From Dipteronia dyeriana (taxonomy: Eukaryota; Streptophyta; Magnoliopsida; Sapindales; Sapindaceae), in NCBI GenBank assembly GCA_032871835.1, contig CM065299.1:26801074-26865073 (forward strand): a DNA stretch of 64,000 nucleotides. Direction: 5' to 3'. Numbering within the stretch: position 1 is the stretch's first letter; each line of letters begins with the position of its first letter. A program made the translations under genes and the position numbers. Shown here one piece after another: positions 1 to 11,287 of this stretch. The notes beneath the pieces are model-generated. The model did not search any database. It was given only the letters and a program-made list of their open reading frames with translations, and was not told the DNA's origin.

Positions 1-749
1 TTTTTGTTTTTCATTTTGTTTTTCACTTTTTTATATAAAAAATATTATTTTGTTTTTCATTTTGTTTCATTTTGTTCTATTATGCGTTTCATATGACTAG
101 GATAAGACGGGATAATATTTTTAAATGACCAAAGTGTCCCTATATATATTCCAGAATAATTTATTTCCAACTAGAACTAAAAGCATTTATACAATAATAT
201 ATATATATATATATAATATTATATATAAAAATATAATATAATATAATATAAAAAATATAATAATATTTAATATATAAAATAATATTACAAATATAAATTA
301 TAATATATGTAATATATGTAATAATATTTAATATATATTTTATATATTATTATAATATGTATATATAAATATAATGTATACAGTTATATTTTTATTATAT
401 ATATATATTGTAATTATTTATTTATAATTTAAGAGTTTAATTTTGATTAATTCATTTTTTGATATGTTTTTTTGAATTAATTTTTGATGTGTTACTTTTG
501 TTTAATTTAAAAATTACAATATAAAAATTATATTGGTTAATTATGTAATTAAATTTTGATAGTTTTCGGTTAACTTATCAGACGCGTTTTTTCCGTTTTC
601 ATTTTCAAAATACAGCTTTCAGTATGTAGTACCAGATGCATTTTCAGAATTCGAAACTGAAATAAAAAACACTGTTTTCATTTTTATTTTTATTTTTGAA
701 AAACAGCAACTGAAAAATAGCAACTGAAAAACGATTACAGGACGAACCC
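1..749. mobile_element. AT-rich tract with probable hAT-like element end
   Basis: No gene is visible. The stretch is extremely AT-rich, with a TA microsatellite near 201-222 and repeated TTTTCATTTTG-like runs at the window edge. Near 735-749 the minus strand reads TTAGGGTTCGTCCTG, followed by GTTTTTCAGTTGC repeated twice. This resembles the terminal region of plant hAT-like non-autonomous elements. The matching left terminus, if it exists, lies outside the window, so the family call is inference. Confidence 0.35.
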
Positions 750-1010
750 TAAGACTCACAATCATCATCAAAAGTAGATTGCTCGTATTCTATAGGTGTA
801 ATATGGCTCTCTTCCCATGCATGTTCAAAAATTAACAGGAAATTAATTAACCGGGATATATATATAATAGCTGAAAGTGCTTATCTAACCATTAAAATTC
901 AGAACATTTGAAGAACAACTATTGTCTACTCTCTTTTGTTCTGCACCCGAACAAACATTAAGTGTGAATGACAGCAGTATATACACAACCCAGCCTATAC
1001 AAGACTTGCA
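750..1010. other. Intergenic sequence, no feature seen
   Basis: AT-rich, non-repetitive sequence between the hAT-like end and the CACTA element. No supported ORF or RNA gene is visible. Confidence 0.5.
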
Positions 1011-2463
1011 CACTACAAGAAAAATGAGCTATAGGGAAGAAATGTTTTTGGGATGAATTTTATTTGTCCCAATTACATCCTAATTTAGGACGTAACAACA
1101 TATTCGTCCCTAAAACTGTAAACCTGAATAAACCTGAATAAACCTGAATAAACCTTTAGGGACGAATGTTTTTTCGTCCCAATAGACGTTCTGTTAGGAC
1201 AAAATAAATTTTTCGTCCCTAAAAAGAATAAACTTGACGAGACTTTCAAGGATAAAAAATATTTGTCCCAATAGAATGTTTATTGGGACAAATATTTTAT
1301 TTTTCGTCCCTAGAAAGTGCAAAAGTGGCGAGACTTTTAGGGACGAAATAAATTATTATCCTAGTAGGATGTCTATTGGGACGAAATAAATTATTCGTCC
1401 CTAAAAAAGTTTGAGATTTTTTTTAAAAAAATAAATAAAGGAAAAGAAAAGAAAAAGTTTGAGATTTGAGGACTTATTAGGAAAAAAATAATATATTTTA
1501 TAAATTTAAGAATAAGAATCTAAAATGCAAAACCACTTTTTAAAAAAGTTATGCATTTCTCCTTCTCTTTTGTGATAGGGATTCAAATCTTACATTTTTC
1601 TACTAAATTGAAAAACGTAAAGAAAGTCTTTCTATTCCGAGTATGATTAACAATAAACTATTTAATATGACGATATATCATTTTAACAAAGAGTAATGCA
1701 AGGCTTCCTAAATTCTTTTCCAAATGTGTGTTGCATGTGAGGTGTCAACATCTCGTAAATTATGTGATTATATGGTGAGTGATGTGATTTTGACACTTCA
1801 CGTGCTATACACATTTGGAAAAGAATTTCGGAAACCTACCATTACTCTTTTAACAAAATAGTTTAATTAAATGCTACAATAAACGTATTTTAATATCAAT
1901 TTATTTATCACATAAAACTAAAATTTAAATTATTGGAATTAAATCTACAAATAAAATTTTGATTCAAAAAAATCAATAAAAATTTCATTATATGTAGAGT
2001 TTATATAAAAATTATTCGTTTATTAATAAATTCAAAGCAACAACAAAGTGGATAAGTCTTTCCATTCTCACCTCATGTATGAACTTCTTTGAGAACAAAA
2101 AATTAATTGTAGTTCTTATGGTGATGAGATGGAGCTGATGGGTGTGAACAAGGTGACTGGGGGGTGACCTTGGAGGCCACATTTTTTTTTTTAAATTCGT
2201 TCCTATAGGTTGTCAAATGGGACGAAAATCCAAATTTCGTCCATACAGGTTGTCTATAGAAACGAAAATTTTCATCCCTATATATTTTCAATTGGGATGA
2301 AAAAATTTCGTCCCTATAGATAACTTTTGGGGACGAATTCAATTTTCGTCCCAAAGAACCTATTACGACCAACCTGAAGCGACGGAATTTGGAACGAATT
2401 TTTTTCATCCCAATAGATCTAATGGAAATGGTGAGGATTGTTACCTTTTTTTCTTGTGTTGTG
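1011..2463. mobile_element. Non-autonomous CACTA (EnSpm-like) transposon
   Basis: The left end begins CACTACAAGAAAAATG, a classic CACTA terminus. The right end reads TTTTTCTTGTGTTGTG, an imperfect inverse of it. Both arms carry many subterminal repeats of the type GGGACGAAA/TTTCGTCCC (about 1040-1400 and 2180-2410), typical of this superfamily. No transposase ORF remains. The small minus-strand reading frame at 2103-2408 is made only of these repeats and is not a gene. The 3-bp flanks (GCA left, ATG right) do not match, and the right end runs into element A, so the exact 3' boundary is uncertain. A 12-bp unit AACCTGAATAAA is repeated about three times near 1129-1160. Confidence 0.7.
1688..1850. 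mobile_element. MITE nested inside the CACTA element
   Basis: The outermost 11 bases AAAGAGTAATG and CATTACTCTTT are perfect inverted repeats. The imperfect arms extend about 40 bp and include CTTTTCCAAATGTGT against ACACATTTGGAAAAG. A direct TAAC lies immediately outside both ends. The 163-bp size and absence of coding capacity fit a MITE. The superfamily is not clear. Confidence 0.75.
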
Positions 2464-3185
2464 ATGATATCACCAGTTTAATAACTTATGTTTAAAAGGC
2501 ACACATTATGGTGAACTGTCCAAAATGCCTTTAAAAGTTGTCTTTGTACTTCAATCAGCTCTTACTTTAAAATTTTTGAAAATTTTATTCTCTCATTTTT
2601 TTCATAGAGATTTGTTTAATAGATCTCCAATGGAGGTCAAACATCATAACATTATCAATGCATCTTCATTAGATAATTAGTTTAGTGGGGCTACACAGAC
2701 GCATTCGGGGGTCGAGCTCCTCGCCGAGCTCGCGGTACTCAGATCGAGCTTTTATATAAAAGCTCAAAGATTTTATATTATAAAAGCTCGAAGCTTTTAT
2801 AAAAGCTCGGATCGAGCTTATGTATAAAAGTTTCGAGCTTATAAAAGCTTGATCTGAGCTTTTATAAAAGCTCCGAGATTTTATATAAAAACTCGAAGCT
2901 TCTGTATAAAAGCTCGAAATTTCTGTATAAAAACTCCATTACATGTCAAAATCTTCAAAAATAAAAACTCGAATGCAAATAAAAACTCGATTTCATATTC
3001 CTCAACAATTTTCAACAAATACAAAACCTCGAATGCAAGTAAAAGCACAATTTCACTTTTTGTCTCTTTACTTTTTCTTTATTTCTTCACAACGACTATG
3101 ATGACATGAGTATTTTCGTCTCCATACTTTAAATGGTGTCTTTTTAACATGATTTATTAATGTGGTGATATTTATACAAAATCCC
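2455..3185. mobile_element. TIR element A with AGCTCGA-rich core
   Basis: The left end (ATATCACCAGTTTAATAAC, then AAAAGGCAC) matches the inverse complement of 3121-3172 (ATATCACCACATTAATAAA, then AAAAGACACC). The interior has a GC-rich palindromic stretch (GAGCTCCTCGCCGAGCTC near 2715-2735) followed by diverged repeats of AAAAGCTCGA type to about 3060. A second copy (element B) is at about 12320-13598. No ORF is present. Ends are approximate because the outermost bases overlap the CACTA terminus. Confidence 0.65.
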
Positions 3186-3222
3186 CCTTCAAAGATGCTA
3201 TTAATTTTTCGAATCCATAGAT

Positions 3223-3934
3223 CTATAGGCAATGGCGGACCCAGAAAAAATGTTAAGAAATAAATAATACCAAGAAAAACAACATAAATAATGAAAAAAA
3301 TTAAATGAATAAATTACAATATAATTTTATAATAAGATTTTTATTTATTTATAATGAATTCAATTTAAATTTATACACAAATAATTTATTAATTAATATT
3401 ATTATATATTTTTTAAATTTGTTATTCTTCAAGTTTTTGAGAAATTGTTGTTTTTAAATAAATTAAAACTATAAAATAAAGAAAAATACTAAGAATAATA
3501 AAAAAAAGAGTCATAATAATAGATTGACTATTTTAATCCAATACAATAAAATTTAAGATTTTATAGTTTATTGATCGGATGTGTTAAGTAAGTCAAACTA
3601 AAACTATTAGAAATAATAATAATAAATTAAATAGATAATTTAATGTAAATAAGAAAATGAATTGTTTTGTTGTAAAAGAAATGAAAGTTTGAGAAAAGAA
3701 TTAGAAAAGATGACAAAATAAATAAGATGGAAAAAAAATTACAGTATAAAATTGAATTTTAAAAAAACAGCATTCACTTTAGAGGGAATTGAACCCAACA
3801 ATAAGAATCTATTGTACCTATGTTAATTGATATGTATATATAATGTATATACATAATCAAATTTTTTTTTTTAAAGAAATAAAGTAGGGCACAAGTTCTA
3901 ACTGTACTCTACATGGATCCGCCGCTAACTATAA
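3223..3934. mobile_element. TIR element with GGCGGAYCCA termini
   Basis: CTATAGGCAATGGCGGACCC at the left is an approximate inverse repeat of GGATCCGCCGCTAACTATAAG at the right. Between them is AT-rich non-coding DNA with no ORF. Similar GGCGGAYCCAG termini are common in plant non-autonomous transposons. I cannot assign the superfamily. Confidence 0.5.
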
Positions 3935-4032
3935 GAACGAATTTTAAATTATTAAAAAAAAAAAATATGTGCCCTGTATTCTACATGGATCCGCCCTGTC
4001 TGTAAAGACGAATTTTGAATTATTGAAACGGA
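3898..4032. repeat. Local direct duplication of an element end
   Basis: The block around 3898-3955 (CTGTACTCTACATGGATCCG, then ACGAATTTTAAATTATTAAA) is repeated with divergence at about 3973-4027 (CTGTATTCTACATGGATCCG, then ACGAATTTTGAATTATTGAA). The terminal segment of the neighbouring TIR element has therefore been tandemly duplicated. Confidence 0.65.
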
Positions 4033-4239
4033 AGTGACATCAATTTCTCGTATACGTAGCAGTGCACGTTGTTCAACTTTCTTCGTATAACGTTTTTATG
4101 TTTCTTTGGCTTAGAGGACACACATTTCATGAGTTTGAACAGAAAATCTAGCTGAGTCATTGAACTTTTGCAACCAAGTAGTATTGCAACCAATAGCAAT
4201 ATCCGAGTCTGTCAGTACATTTTCTCCCATTTGAATAAG

Positions 4240-4918
4240 AGATAATTTCCCCGGTGAATAAACTCTTATCATCACTATCAAAATGACGATTGGATAGAGA
4301 ATTGATTTCAAAATGATAATTTTTAGTAAACAAAGTTACATTAATGACCATTTCATTCAATTTCATCCAATAAATGATATTTTAATAAATAAAAGGATAT
4401 TATTAATTTATTTTAGATATTTTTTAGAATTCAATTTTTCTTTTATTTTTTGAAATAAATAATTATATTTAGTATATATATATATATATATATATGTTTA
4501 TTTTCTTTGAAGATTAAGGTTATAAAATCTAAAAATTTATTTGAGATAAGTTGAATATATATATATATATATATGAGATATGTTATACGTATATACATAC
4601 ATTAAATATAATTATTTGTTTCAAAAGTCAACAGATATATTTATTTGTTTCAAAAATCAAAAGAAAAAAATTGATTTTCAAAAAAATATCTAAAATAAAT
4701 TAATGATATCCCTTTATTTACCAAAATGCCACTTATTGGATGAAATTGAATGGAAATGGATGGAATTGAATGGAAATTGATGGAAATTGATGGAATTTGA
4801 TGGAATGGTCATTAGTGTAACACTGTTTACCAATAATGACCATTTTTAAACCAATTCTCCATTCGGTGGCCATTTTGATAGTGGTGGTAAGAGTTGATAG
4901 CCACCAGGTTAATTATCC
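4240..4918. mobile_element. Fold-back element with about 300-bp inverted arms
   Basis: Sequence from about 4240 (AACTCTTATCATCACTATCA and onward) is inversely repeated from about 4918 backwards. Shared blocks include the start-like GATAAT..GGTG, CATTTCATTCAATTTCATCCA, GATATTATTAATTTATTTTAG and the TTTGAAAYAAATAAAT stretch. The arms meet around 4460-4620 in TATATA microsatellite. Short minus-strand reading frames at 4111-4366 are incidental. The structure could transcribe into a long hairpin. Confidence 0.75.
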
Positions 4919-5488
4919 ATTTGATTAAATAGTTATTTTTTTCCTTTTCTAGATCAGTGTTTTTACCGTCAAATCATGTTAGTGAATATTAATGATTTGT
5001 GAAAACATATATTAGTGAATATTAGTGGTTTGTTAAAATATATTAGTTGTATAATTGTATAAAAACTATAACACAAAAGAATTAGTGAATAACTTTTTAT
5101 TGAAATTTATAAATAACAACCAGTAGAGACTAACTATTCGTAGTAGTTGGGATAAAATATCACGATAACATTAAACCTCAAACTAATAATAACAATTAAA
5201 ATAAAACAACAATAATCCTAACTAATGTTAATCTTAACTAATAATAAATAAAAATTATTTGAAAGATAAATTAATCTAATATCTAAACCGATAAATAAAA
5301 TATAAGACTTGGTTTAATATTACCTATTGTCTCACTTTAGACAAGTTTCCCTTTTAATGGCATGTCACAAAATCATATAAAATTTATATTGACAGATGAT
5401 AATTTGATAAATAAGTTGAAAGTGACACTGCACATTATATGAATTTAGCTGTGATCTTCAAAATATCATGCTACATGTCAGGAGGCAT
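4919..5488. other. Intergenic AT-rich sequence
   Basis: No ORF, RNA gene or clear repeat could be supported between the fold-back element and the TSD of copia element C1. Confidence 0.5.
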
Positions 5489-5493
5489 ATATT

Positions 5494-6369
5494 TGTTAAC
5501 GGATTACCTGGAAGCGTTGATAGATAAAACACAAACAAATAATAGCAAAATAAAAGTATTAAGATGAAGAGAATAAATCCAAATACACAACACAAAAATT
5601 TACATGGAAACTTAAATCGAGAAAAAACCACGGCCGTCAGGACGATAAGAGAAAGATTCACTATGTAGAAAATTGTTACATCCACACTCATGATCCTCTC
5701 TCTAAAATGCCCCAAACCTAATTACACCCAATGCTATCTTGACATCTCTCTTGATATTTGCTAATTTTCTCCACCATTAATAGCCTAGCTATTATGGTCT
5801 ATTTATATTACAGGAAGTTCAAGATAAAAGGAAATCATACTCTTAAACGTACAAGAAGTACTTGTTTCACATAAATACTATTTCCTATTTATGACAAGTC
5901 TTCTTGTTTAAAAGAAATCCTTTTCTTTTAAGTACAGGACTTCCAATTCTGATTAGCACAAGAACTTCCAGAAGAAAACATCTTTCTTATTTTCTTGCAA
6001 CATTCATATTTGGGCAAAATCCACCATTGATGCGGCTTGGGTCGCTGTTGGCCACCCACGCCCTACACCACATTCATCGCTGTTAACCATCGCTCAGAAT
6101 ACCGCGGTTGGTGCACTTGCCGCCGTCGTGGTCCACGCCGCATTGAAATCACTGGAGTCGACCGCTCCTTGTGTCGCGGTCTAAGCACTTGTCCGTACCG
6201 CGGTCCAGACTACGGTACCTACCGGATTTCTATTTTATTCAGTTCTTCAGTCTTCAGGCCTCCTTCAAACTGGATCTCTTACTTCCAAATGTATCCCACG
6301 TCTCTAGAAAGTCTTCACATTGGTTGAATCTCGTTTGGTAGCCATTGGAAATTCAAACCATATCCAACA
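5494..6369 (-). repeat. 3' LTR of C1
   Basis: In plus orientation it begins TGTTAACGGATTACC and ends CCATATCCAACA, with TG..CA borders. It is a diverged copy of 7591-8473. It contains an unusually GC-rich block with repeated ACCGCGGTC-like words near 6100-6225. The plus-strand frames at 5904-6327 and minus-strand 5458-5715 are LTR noise. Confidence 0.9.
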
Positions 6370-6701
6370 ATCCTCATTTATGGTGAGAATTTCCAAAACT
6401 CCGTCCATAGCTACGACTCTCATCACCGAGAATCAACATACCCGCCACGAAGTATAATCACTTAGGAACACCCATCCCAAGATTTCACCGACACATGTCA
6501 AAATTTACCTTGCTGAAATTGTTGTGCAACTCCTCACGTTAGGCTTCTAGGGAGTTCGTTCAACCATCGACATCCTTGTCCACCACACACCTTGCATCAC
6601 CGCCTACCCAATGCTCCTGCATAAATTGTGGACCCGCTATCAGCAATACATCATTTTTCATGACAACTAGTGGTCTTGCCATGAGGATGTTTTATGCCAC
6701 T
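6370..6701 (-). pseudogene. C1 remnant of aspartic protease start and 3' tail
   Basis: On the minus strand downstream of gag, a short stretch reads ADSGST, matching the DSG(S/A)T active-site motif that opens copia proteases. The rest of pol is missing. The sequence then passes to ATAAATGAGGAT next to the 3' LTR, in the position expected for a polypurine tract. The protease call rests on this one motif in a broken frame, so it is tentative. Confidence 0.4.
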
Positions 6702-7541
6702 TTAGAGGGAATCGCTGTAGTCGTCATACTTAAGAGAGGCGATTGCCGGATCCCCCTTTTTGGAGCCATTAGCCGCACTTGTATTCTTATTTTTGCAATC
6801 CTTCCTTAAATGTCCAGTTGTCCACATGCCTAACAAACACCTTTTTTCTTGGAGCCTCCATTCTTCCTGTTAACCAACAAAACCGAGTTATAAGAAGATT
6901 TACCTTCACTTTTTAACCTTCGTTCATCAGAGATTGGTTTGTTTGCTACATCTCCAAAATATATGGTTGAACTTCCATACGTCAAGATTGGCTTCATGTG
7001 CGCATATGATGGTGGAAGGGACCAGATTAATCTAAATCCTTTGTCTTCTTCATCAATCTTTACTCCAATCGACTCTAATTCGGAAACTATCCCATTGAAC
7101 ACTCCTAGATGATCGAAAATTTTTGTACCTTCAGACATCTGCAGTGTGTGAAACTGTTTCTTTAGGTAGAATCGGTTGCAGACGGTCTTTGATTGATACA
7201 ATTCTTCAAGCTTCTCCCAAAGTTCTTTTGCTGGATATGTTCCTTGAATATTTGTAAGAACATTCTTGGCTAAGCTCAATCGTATTGCACTTGCAACCAT
7301 CTCGTCTAGATGTTCCCATTCATCATCGCTCATCATCGCTCATCACCGATTTTCCAGAACTAATACCTGCCTTTTTTTTTCTAAAATCTCCAGAGCCTTC
7401 AGGGTTCTCAGGGATTGGCTTGCCCTTCAACACCTTATGTAAACCACATTAGATTAACAAATATTTGACTTGAACTTGCCACAAGCCAAAGTTAATTTTT
7501 CTATCGAACCTCTCGACCTCGAATCTCATCAACTTTGCCAT
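6702..7541 (-). pseudogene. C1 copia gag pseudogene
   Basis: Gag builds the virus-like particle. The minus-strand frame starts at ATG 7541 (MAKLMRFEVERFD) and resembles copia gag N-termini (Retrotran_gag_2/UBN2 type). An in-frame TAA interrupts it early and a duplicated CATCATCGCT stretch shifts the frame near 7325-7336. The longest open part (6830-7336) has family-like residues WEKLEELYQSKT and RFYLKKQFHTLQM. At the 3' end a CCHC zinc knuckle can be traced (ACG.., GHLRKDC), but it is split by a TAG and a one-base frameshift. The coding region ends at a TAA near 6702. It is not functional as read. Confidence 0.8.
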
Positions 7542-7576
7542 CTCCAGTTCGTTAAGGTCACTATCAAGTAACCGGA

Positions 7577-7588
7577 GCTTTAATACCA
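7577..7588 (-). promoter_or_regulatory. C1 primer binding site (tRNA-iMet type)
   Basis: The minus strand reads TGGTATTAAAGC two bases inside the 5' LTR, close to the plant initiator-Met primer site TGGTATCAGAGC used by copia elements. It also fixes the element's orientation. Confidence 0.8.
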
Positions 7589-7590
7589 AC

Positions 7591-8473
7591 TGTTAGCGGA
7601 TTACGCGGAAGCGTTGCTAGATAGACCACAAACAAACAATAGCAAAATAAAAGAATTAAGATGAAGAGAATAAATCCAAACACACAACACAAGAATTTAC
7701 GTGGAAACCCAAATCGGGAAAAAACCACGGCCGTCAGGACGACAAGAGAAAGATTCACTATGTAGAAAATTGTTACATCCACACTCAGAATCTTCTCTCC
7801 AAAATACCCCAAACTCAATTACACCTAATGCTCTCTTGAGATTTCTCTTGATATTTGCTAATTTGCTCCACCATTAATAACCTACCTATTATGGTCTATT
7901 TATATGAATTATAGGGAGATCAATATAAAAGGAAATCCTACTCCTAAACGTCTAGGAAGTACTTGTTTCATATAAATACTATTTCCTATTTATGACAAGT
8001 CTTCTTATTTAAAAGAAATCATTTTCTTTTAAGTACATGACTTTCCTATTTTGATTAGCACAAGAACTTCCAAAACAAAACACCTTTCCTATTTTCGTAC
8101 AACATTCCTATTTGGACAAAATCCACCATTGATACGGTTCGGATCGCGGTTAGCCACCTACGCCCTACACCACATTCATCACTGTCAACCATCGCTCAGA
8201 ATACCGCAGTTGATGCACTTGCCGCAGCCGCGGCGGTCTAGGCCGCGTTGAAATCACTGGAGTCGATCGCTCCCTGTGCCGCGGTCTAGGTACTTGTCCG
8301 TACCGTGGTCTAGGCCACGGTACCTACCGAATTTATGTTTTCTTTAGTTCTTCGGTCTGTAAGTTTCCTCAAACTCGATCTCCTACTTTCAAATGTATAT
8401 CACATCTCCATAAAGTCTTCGTATTAGTTAAATCCCGTTTAGTAGCTATTGAAAATTCAAACCATATCCAATA
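7591..8473 (-). repeat. 5' LTR of C1
   Basis: Begins TGTTAGCGGATTACG and ends CCATATCCAATA in plus orientation (the final CA has mutated to TA). It is followed directly by the ATATT target-site duplicate. Confidence 0.9.
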
Positions 8474-8478
8474 ATATT

Positions 8479-10340
8479 AGTTTCATAATTTGTAACGGTA
8501 GAACTAGTATATCATAACATGAGCAAGGCACGTGGTGGATCCGGTTAGTGTTGTTGAATAGTATGGTACACATGTCAGCAAACGCGGAATTGGAAGAAAA
8601 ATGCAGTATGCATGCATAACACGCTGCGATGGGCAGTAGGCAAACGGGCAACGTGAAATACGGGACGAAAAAAAAATATCGAAAAAAAACTCGACAATTC
8701 ACTGCAAAGTAAAAATGGTTTTAATAAAAGTTCCAAAATTAACTTAAAAATAATCATGAGTTGACCTATCATGTCCAAGTCCGTAACCCACGTATAAAGA
8801 TAGTTATATAAATATGGTAAAGATTGTATTCCGGATAAACAAACCAACCCATCATGTGTTTATTTACCGAAAGTAAACTCAAACTACAGTCTCTTTTGAT
8901 ATTATTTAAAAAAATTAAAATTGATTATTTAATAATTTTAATATAAAAAACATAGTTAATATTTTTTTAAAAACAATTATTTAAAAATCTATATTGATTT
9001 AACAGTAAATTTAAAAAACATGTGAGTAATTTTATAAACCGATTATAATAGAATTGCTATTTGATTTAATAAATCTTTAAATTAAAGGTTAAATTATAAA
9101 TATATATATATATCTAATGTTTAATTTTATATAATTTTATTTTATTTGTTTAATATTAATTAAATATAAGATTAATTAAAATATTTTTAAAAATAATTTA
9201 TTCATCTTCTCAACGTAATTTAGAAATAAACACCCAAAATAAACACTCGAACGTAAAACTTAAAATAAAACCCTAAAACTCATCTATCTTTTTCACTATC
9301 TACTTCTTTTCCTCTACTATTCATCTTTTTTATCATCACAACCTCACCTAAAAATACAATTAATAAAAATTATTTTTTAAAAAATAAAGATTAAAGTGAT
9401 ATTGATACATGTATCTATATATTAAATAAACAAATTTAAATTTTAAAAAAATAAAATAATAAAAAGGCCATCAAATTTTTATTTGTAGACTTGATACTTT
9501 TAAACCTAGATTTTTAGTTTACCTCCTTGATAATATAATTTTATAACTGTTTTAATCATTATATAAAATTACAGTAATTAAAGATAAAGTTTAATTTAAA
9601 ATTTATCAAATGTATAAAATTTATCTAACATATATATACTACTTTTTAATCTATAATAATTTCAACAACATTAATATTAACGAAACGGTTAACCTAAATA
9701 ACTTCGGACTAAATTATTTTCAAACAATTAATCTAATTAACTTAAGTAGATTATTTATTTAACACAATTATGATCGATTATTTTAAAAGTTTCAATAATA
9801 CCGAATTGCCCTGCATCCACCTGTCCCAACACAGTACCAGCATAAACCCAAATATATAACAAGAGAGGTTCACCCCCAAAAAAATTGCTATTTCTGATGC
9901 TAACAGGCTTTTACAGTAAATAAACCTGATTTATGAAACCAAAATGATAGGCCGGCTGAAGCCTAGCTCAGTCCCGGAAACCCGCTATCAAACAACAAAC
10001 AAAACCTAATTTATTATTATTCTGTACGTGTAGTTTGTGTAGCTGAATTAACAAAACGCAAATAATTTCGACAAACATATTAATTAATTGCATAGGTTGA
10101 TCACATGAGAAACATAGAATAAAAACATGTTTAATTACATAAAATATATTACTTTTAAGTTTTAACTCAACTGATGGTGTAACCTGGAATGGAATGAGAC
10201 GAGAGGTGCGTGCAATAACAGTAAAAAGTTGAAAAAAGAAAAATAATAAAAATAAAAAGCAAACATGGAAACCTCGAAAATATTCACAATTTAAAAAGGG
10301 GTGGAGGAGTACTATGGTGAGGTGGTTCTACGTTAATGTT
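8479..10340. other. AT-rich intergenic region downstream of the host gene
   Basis: Largely AT-rich with simple repeats (TATATATATA near 9101-9112). Small minus-strand frames at 8457-8847 lack any recognisable motif. The final few hundred bases probably include the 3' UTR of the gene at 10348-11187. I could not identify a clear AATAAA on its strand. Confidence 0.45.
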
Positions 10341-10347
10341 AACGGCT

Positions 10348-11187
10348 TTAGCGACCCAAACACAGAGCAGCCTTGACGTCGAGTCTCCATGCAAAGCCAC
10401 CACCGTCCATTCTCCAAACATCACACGGCAGAGTGAGCGAGCTTTTCTCTTTGCCAAAATTGTACTGTAGCCTCATCCTGCAAGTGAAAGCTGGGTACGT
10501 TACCGTCACAGTTACCGGCACTTTCATCACCAACCAAACCACCATCTCTTCCCCATCCTCCTGCCCCACCATCATCTTATAAGCCTGATTCGTCCACGTG
10601 ACCCTCCCAAACTCGTCAGATATGAAACCGGGACACGTGTCTCTCCCGAGATTAATCCTCCTCTCCTCGTCCGTACTCCCCAAACCATCTCCACCCACCC
10701 ACGTGTCCGTCACACATTCCACCGTCACGGTAGAGCCAACCGCCCTCACCGCCTGCGGCTGCGGCATCATCACCACCGTCTGATCTGCTGAATCACGAGC
10801 CCCACCACTCTTGTCAAAGCTGAGCCACATAGGAGCCTTTGAGTCCCGTACGACGTCGTTTCCTTTGGGACCCATCTGCGGCGATCTGGCCGGAGAGTTA
10901 GGTAACAGAGGCAGAGTCACAACAGAATCTGCTGCCTTTTCTTCGTTGGATGCCTTTCTTTTCTTGGAGCTGTTACACCGCTTGTTCACGTTATTGTACT
11001 TTCTTTTGCCTTTACCAGCTCTACAGAAAACCTCTCCGTTGCTTTCGGTCGTCGGAGAGACTGATCCGCCGGTCGTCGGCTTAGGAGCAATCGGCCTGAA
11101 CCGGAGCATTATCCGGTCAACTTTCGACGTTTCGTACGCACCACCACTTGTGTACCTCGCTATACAGCAACCTCCTCTGCTATCCAT
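10348..11187 (-). CDS. DUF7950-type plant protein
   Basis: This 279-residue intronless protein is the one convincing host gene. The N-terminus has the conserved block ARYTSGGAYETSKVDRIMLR (about 10-29) running into FRPIAPKP. A basic stretch rich in K/R at about 58-79 looks like a bipartite nuclear localisation signal. A low-complexity linker follows. The C-terminal domain runs from about 190, with FGRVTWTNQAYKMMVG, and ends in VWRMDGGGFAWRLDVKAALC then LGR (about 257-279). These blocks match my memory of the plant DUF7950 family, which has no established biochemical role. The ATG at 11187 is chosen because the conserved MDSRGGCCIARY start follows it. Complete frame, no stops, higher GC than its surroundings. 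A nuclear regulatory role is only inference. Confidence 0.9.
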   Translation of the reverse strand: MDSRGGCCIARYTSGGAYETSKVDRIMLRFRPIAPKPTTGGSVSPTTESNGEVFCRAGKGKRKYNNVNKRCNSSKKRKASNEEKAADSVVTLPLLPNSPARSPQMGPKGNDVVRDSKAPMWLSFDKSGGARDSADQTVVMMPQPQAVRAVGSTVTVECVTDTWVGGDGLGSTDEERRINLGRDTCPGFISDEFGRVTWTNQAYKMMVGQEDGEEMVVWLVMKVPVTVTVTYPAFTCRMRLQYNFGKEKSSLTLPCDVWRMDGGGFAWRLDVKAALCLGR

Positions 11188-11287
11188 TTTGTTTTATCAA
11201 CTCTCTCTCTCTCTAAAACTCGGTTGAGATTGGTACGACGGAAACAGTGAATACACAAGTGCAATATGAAGATAGAGAGTAGAAGTA

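Larger units (their letters stand above)
5494..8473 (-). mobile_element. Short Ty1/copia element C1 (gag-only)
   Basis: Two direct LTRs (5494-6369 and 7591-8473) flank an internal region of only about 1.2 kb. The 5-bp direct repeat ATATT lies immediately outside both ends (5489-5493 and 8474-8478), so the insertion is intact. On the minus strand the right-hand LTR is 5', followed by a tRNA-iMet-type primer binding site and a broken gag. RT, INT and RNase H are absent. The element must have depended on enzymes supplied in trans. Confidence 0.9.

Noticed and set aside
2103..2408. 101-residue minus-strand frame
   Set aside because: It is made of CACTA subterminal repeats (TTTCGTCCC and similar), not coding sequence.
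6037..6327. Arg-rich plus-strand frame in the GC-rich part of the C1 LTR
   Set aside because: It is within an LTR, is not preserved in the sister LTR copy (7591-8473), and is antisense to the element.
10373..11227. Plus-strand frames opposite the DUF7950 gene
   Set aside because: They are shadows of a well-conserved minus-strand gene; none shows domain features.
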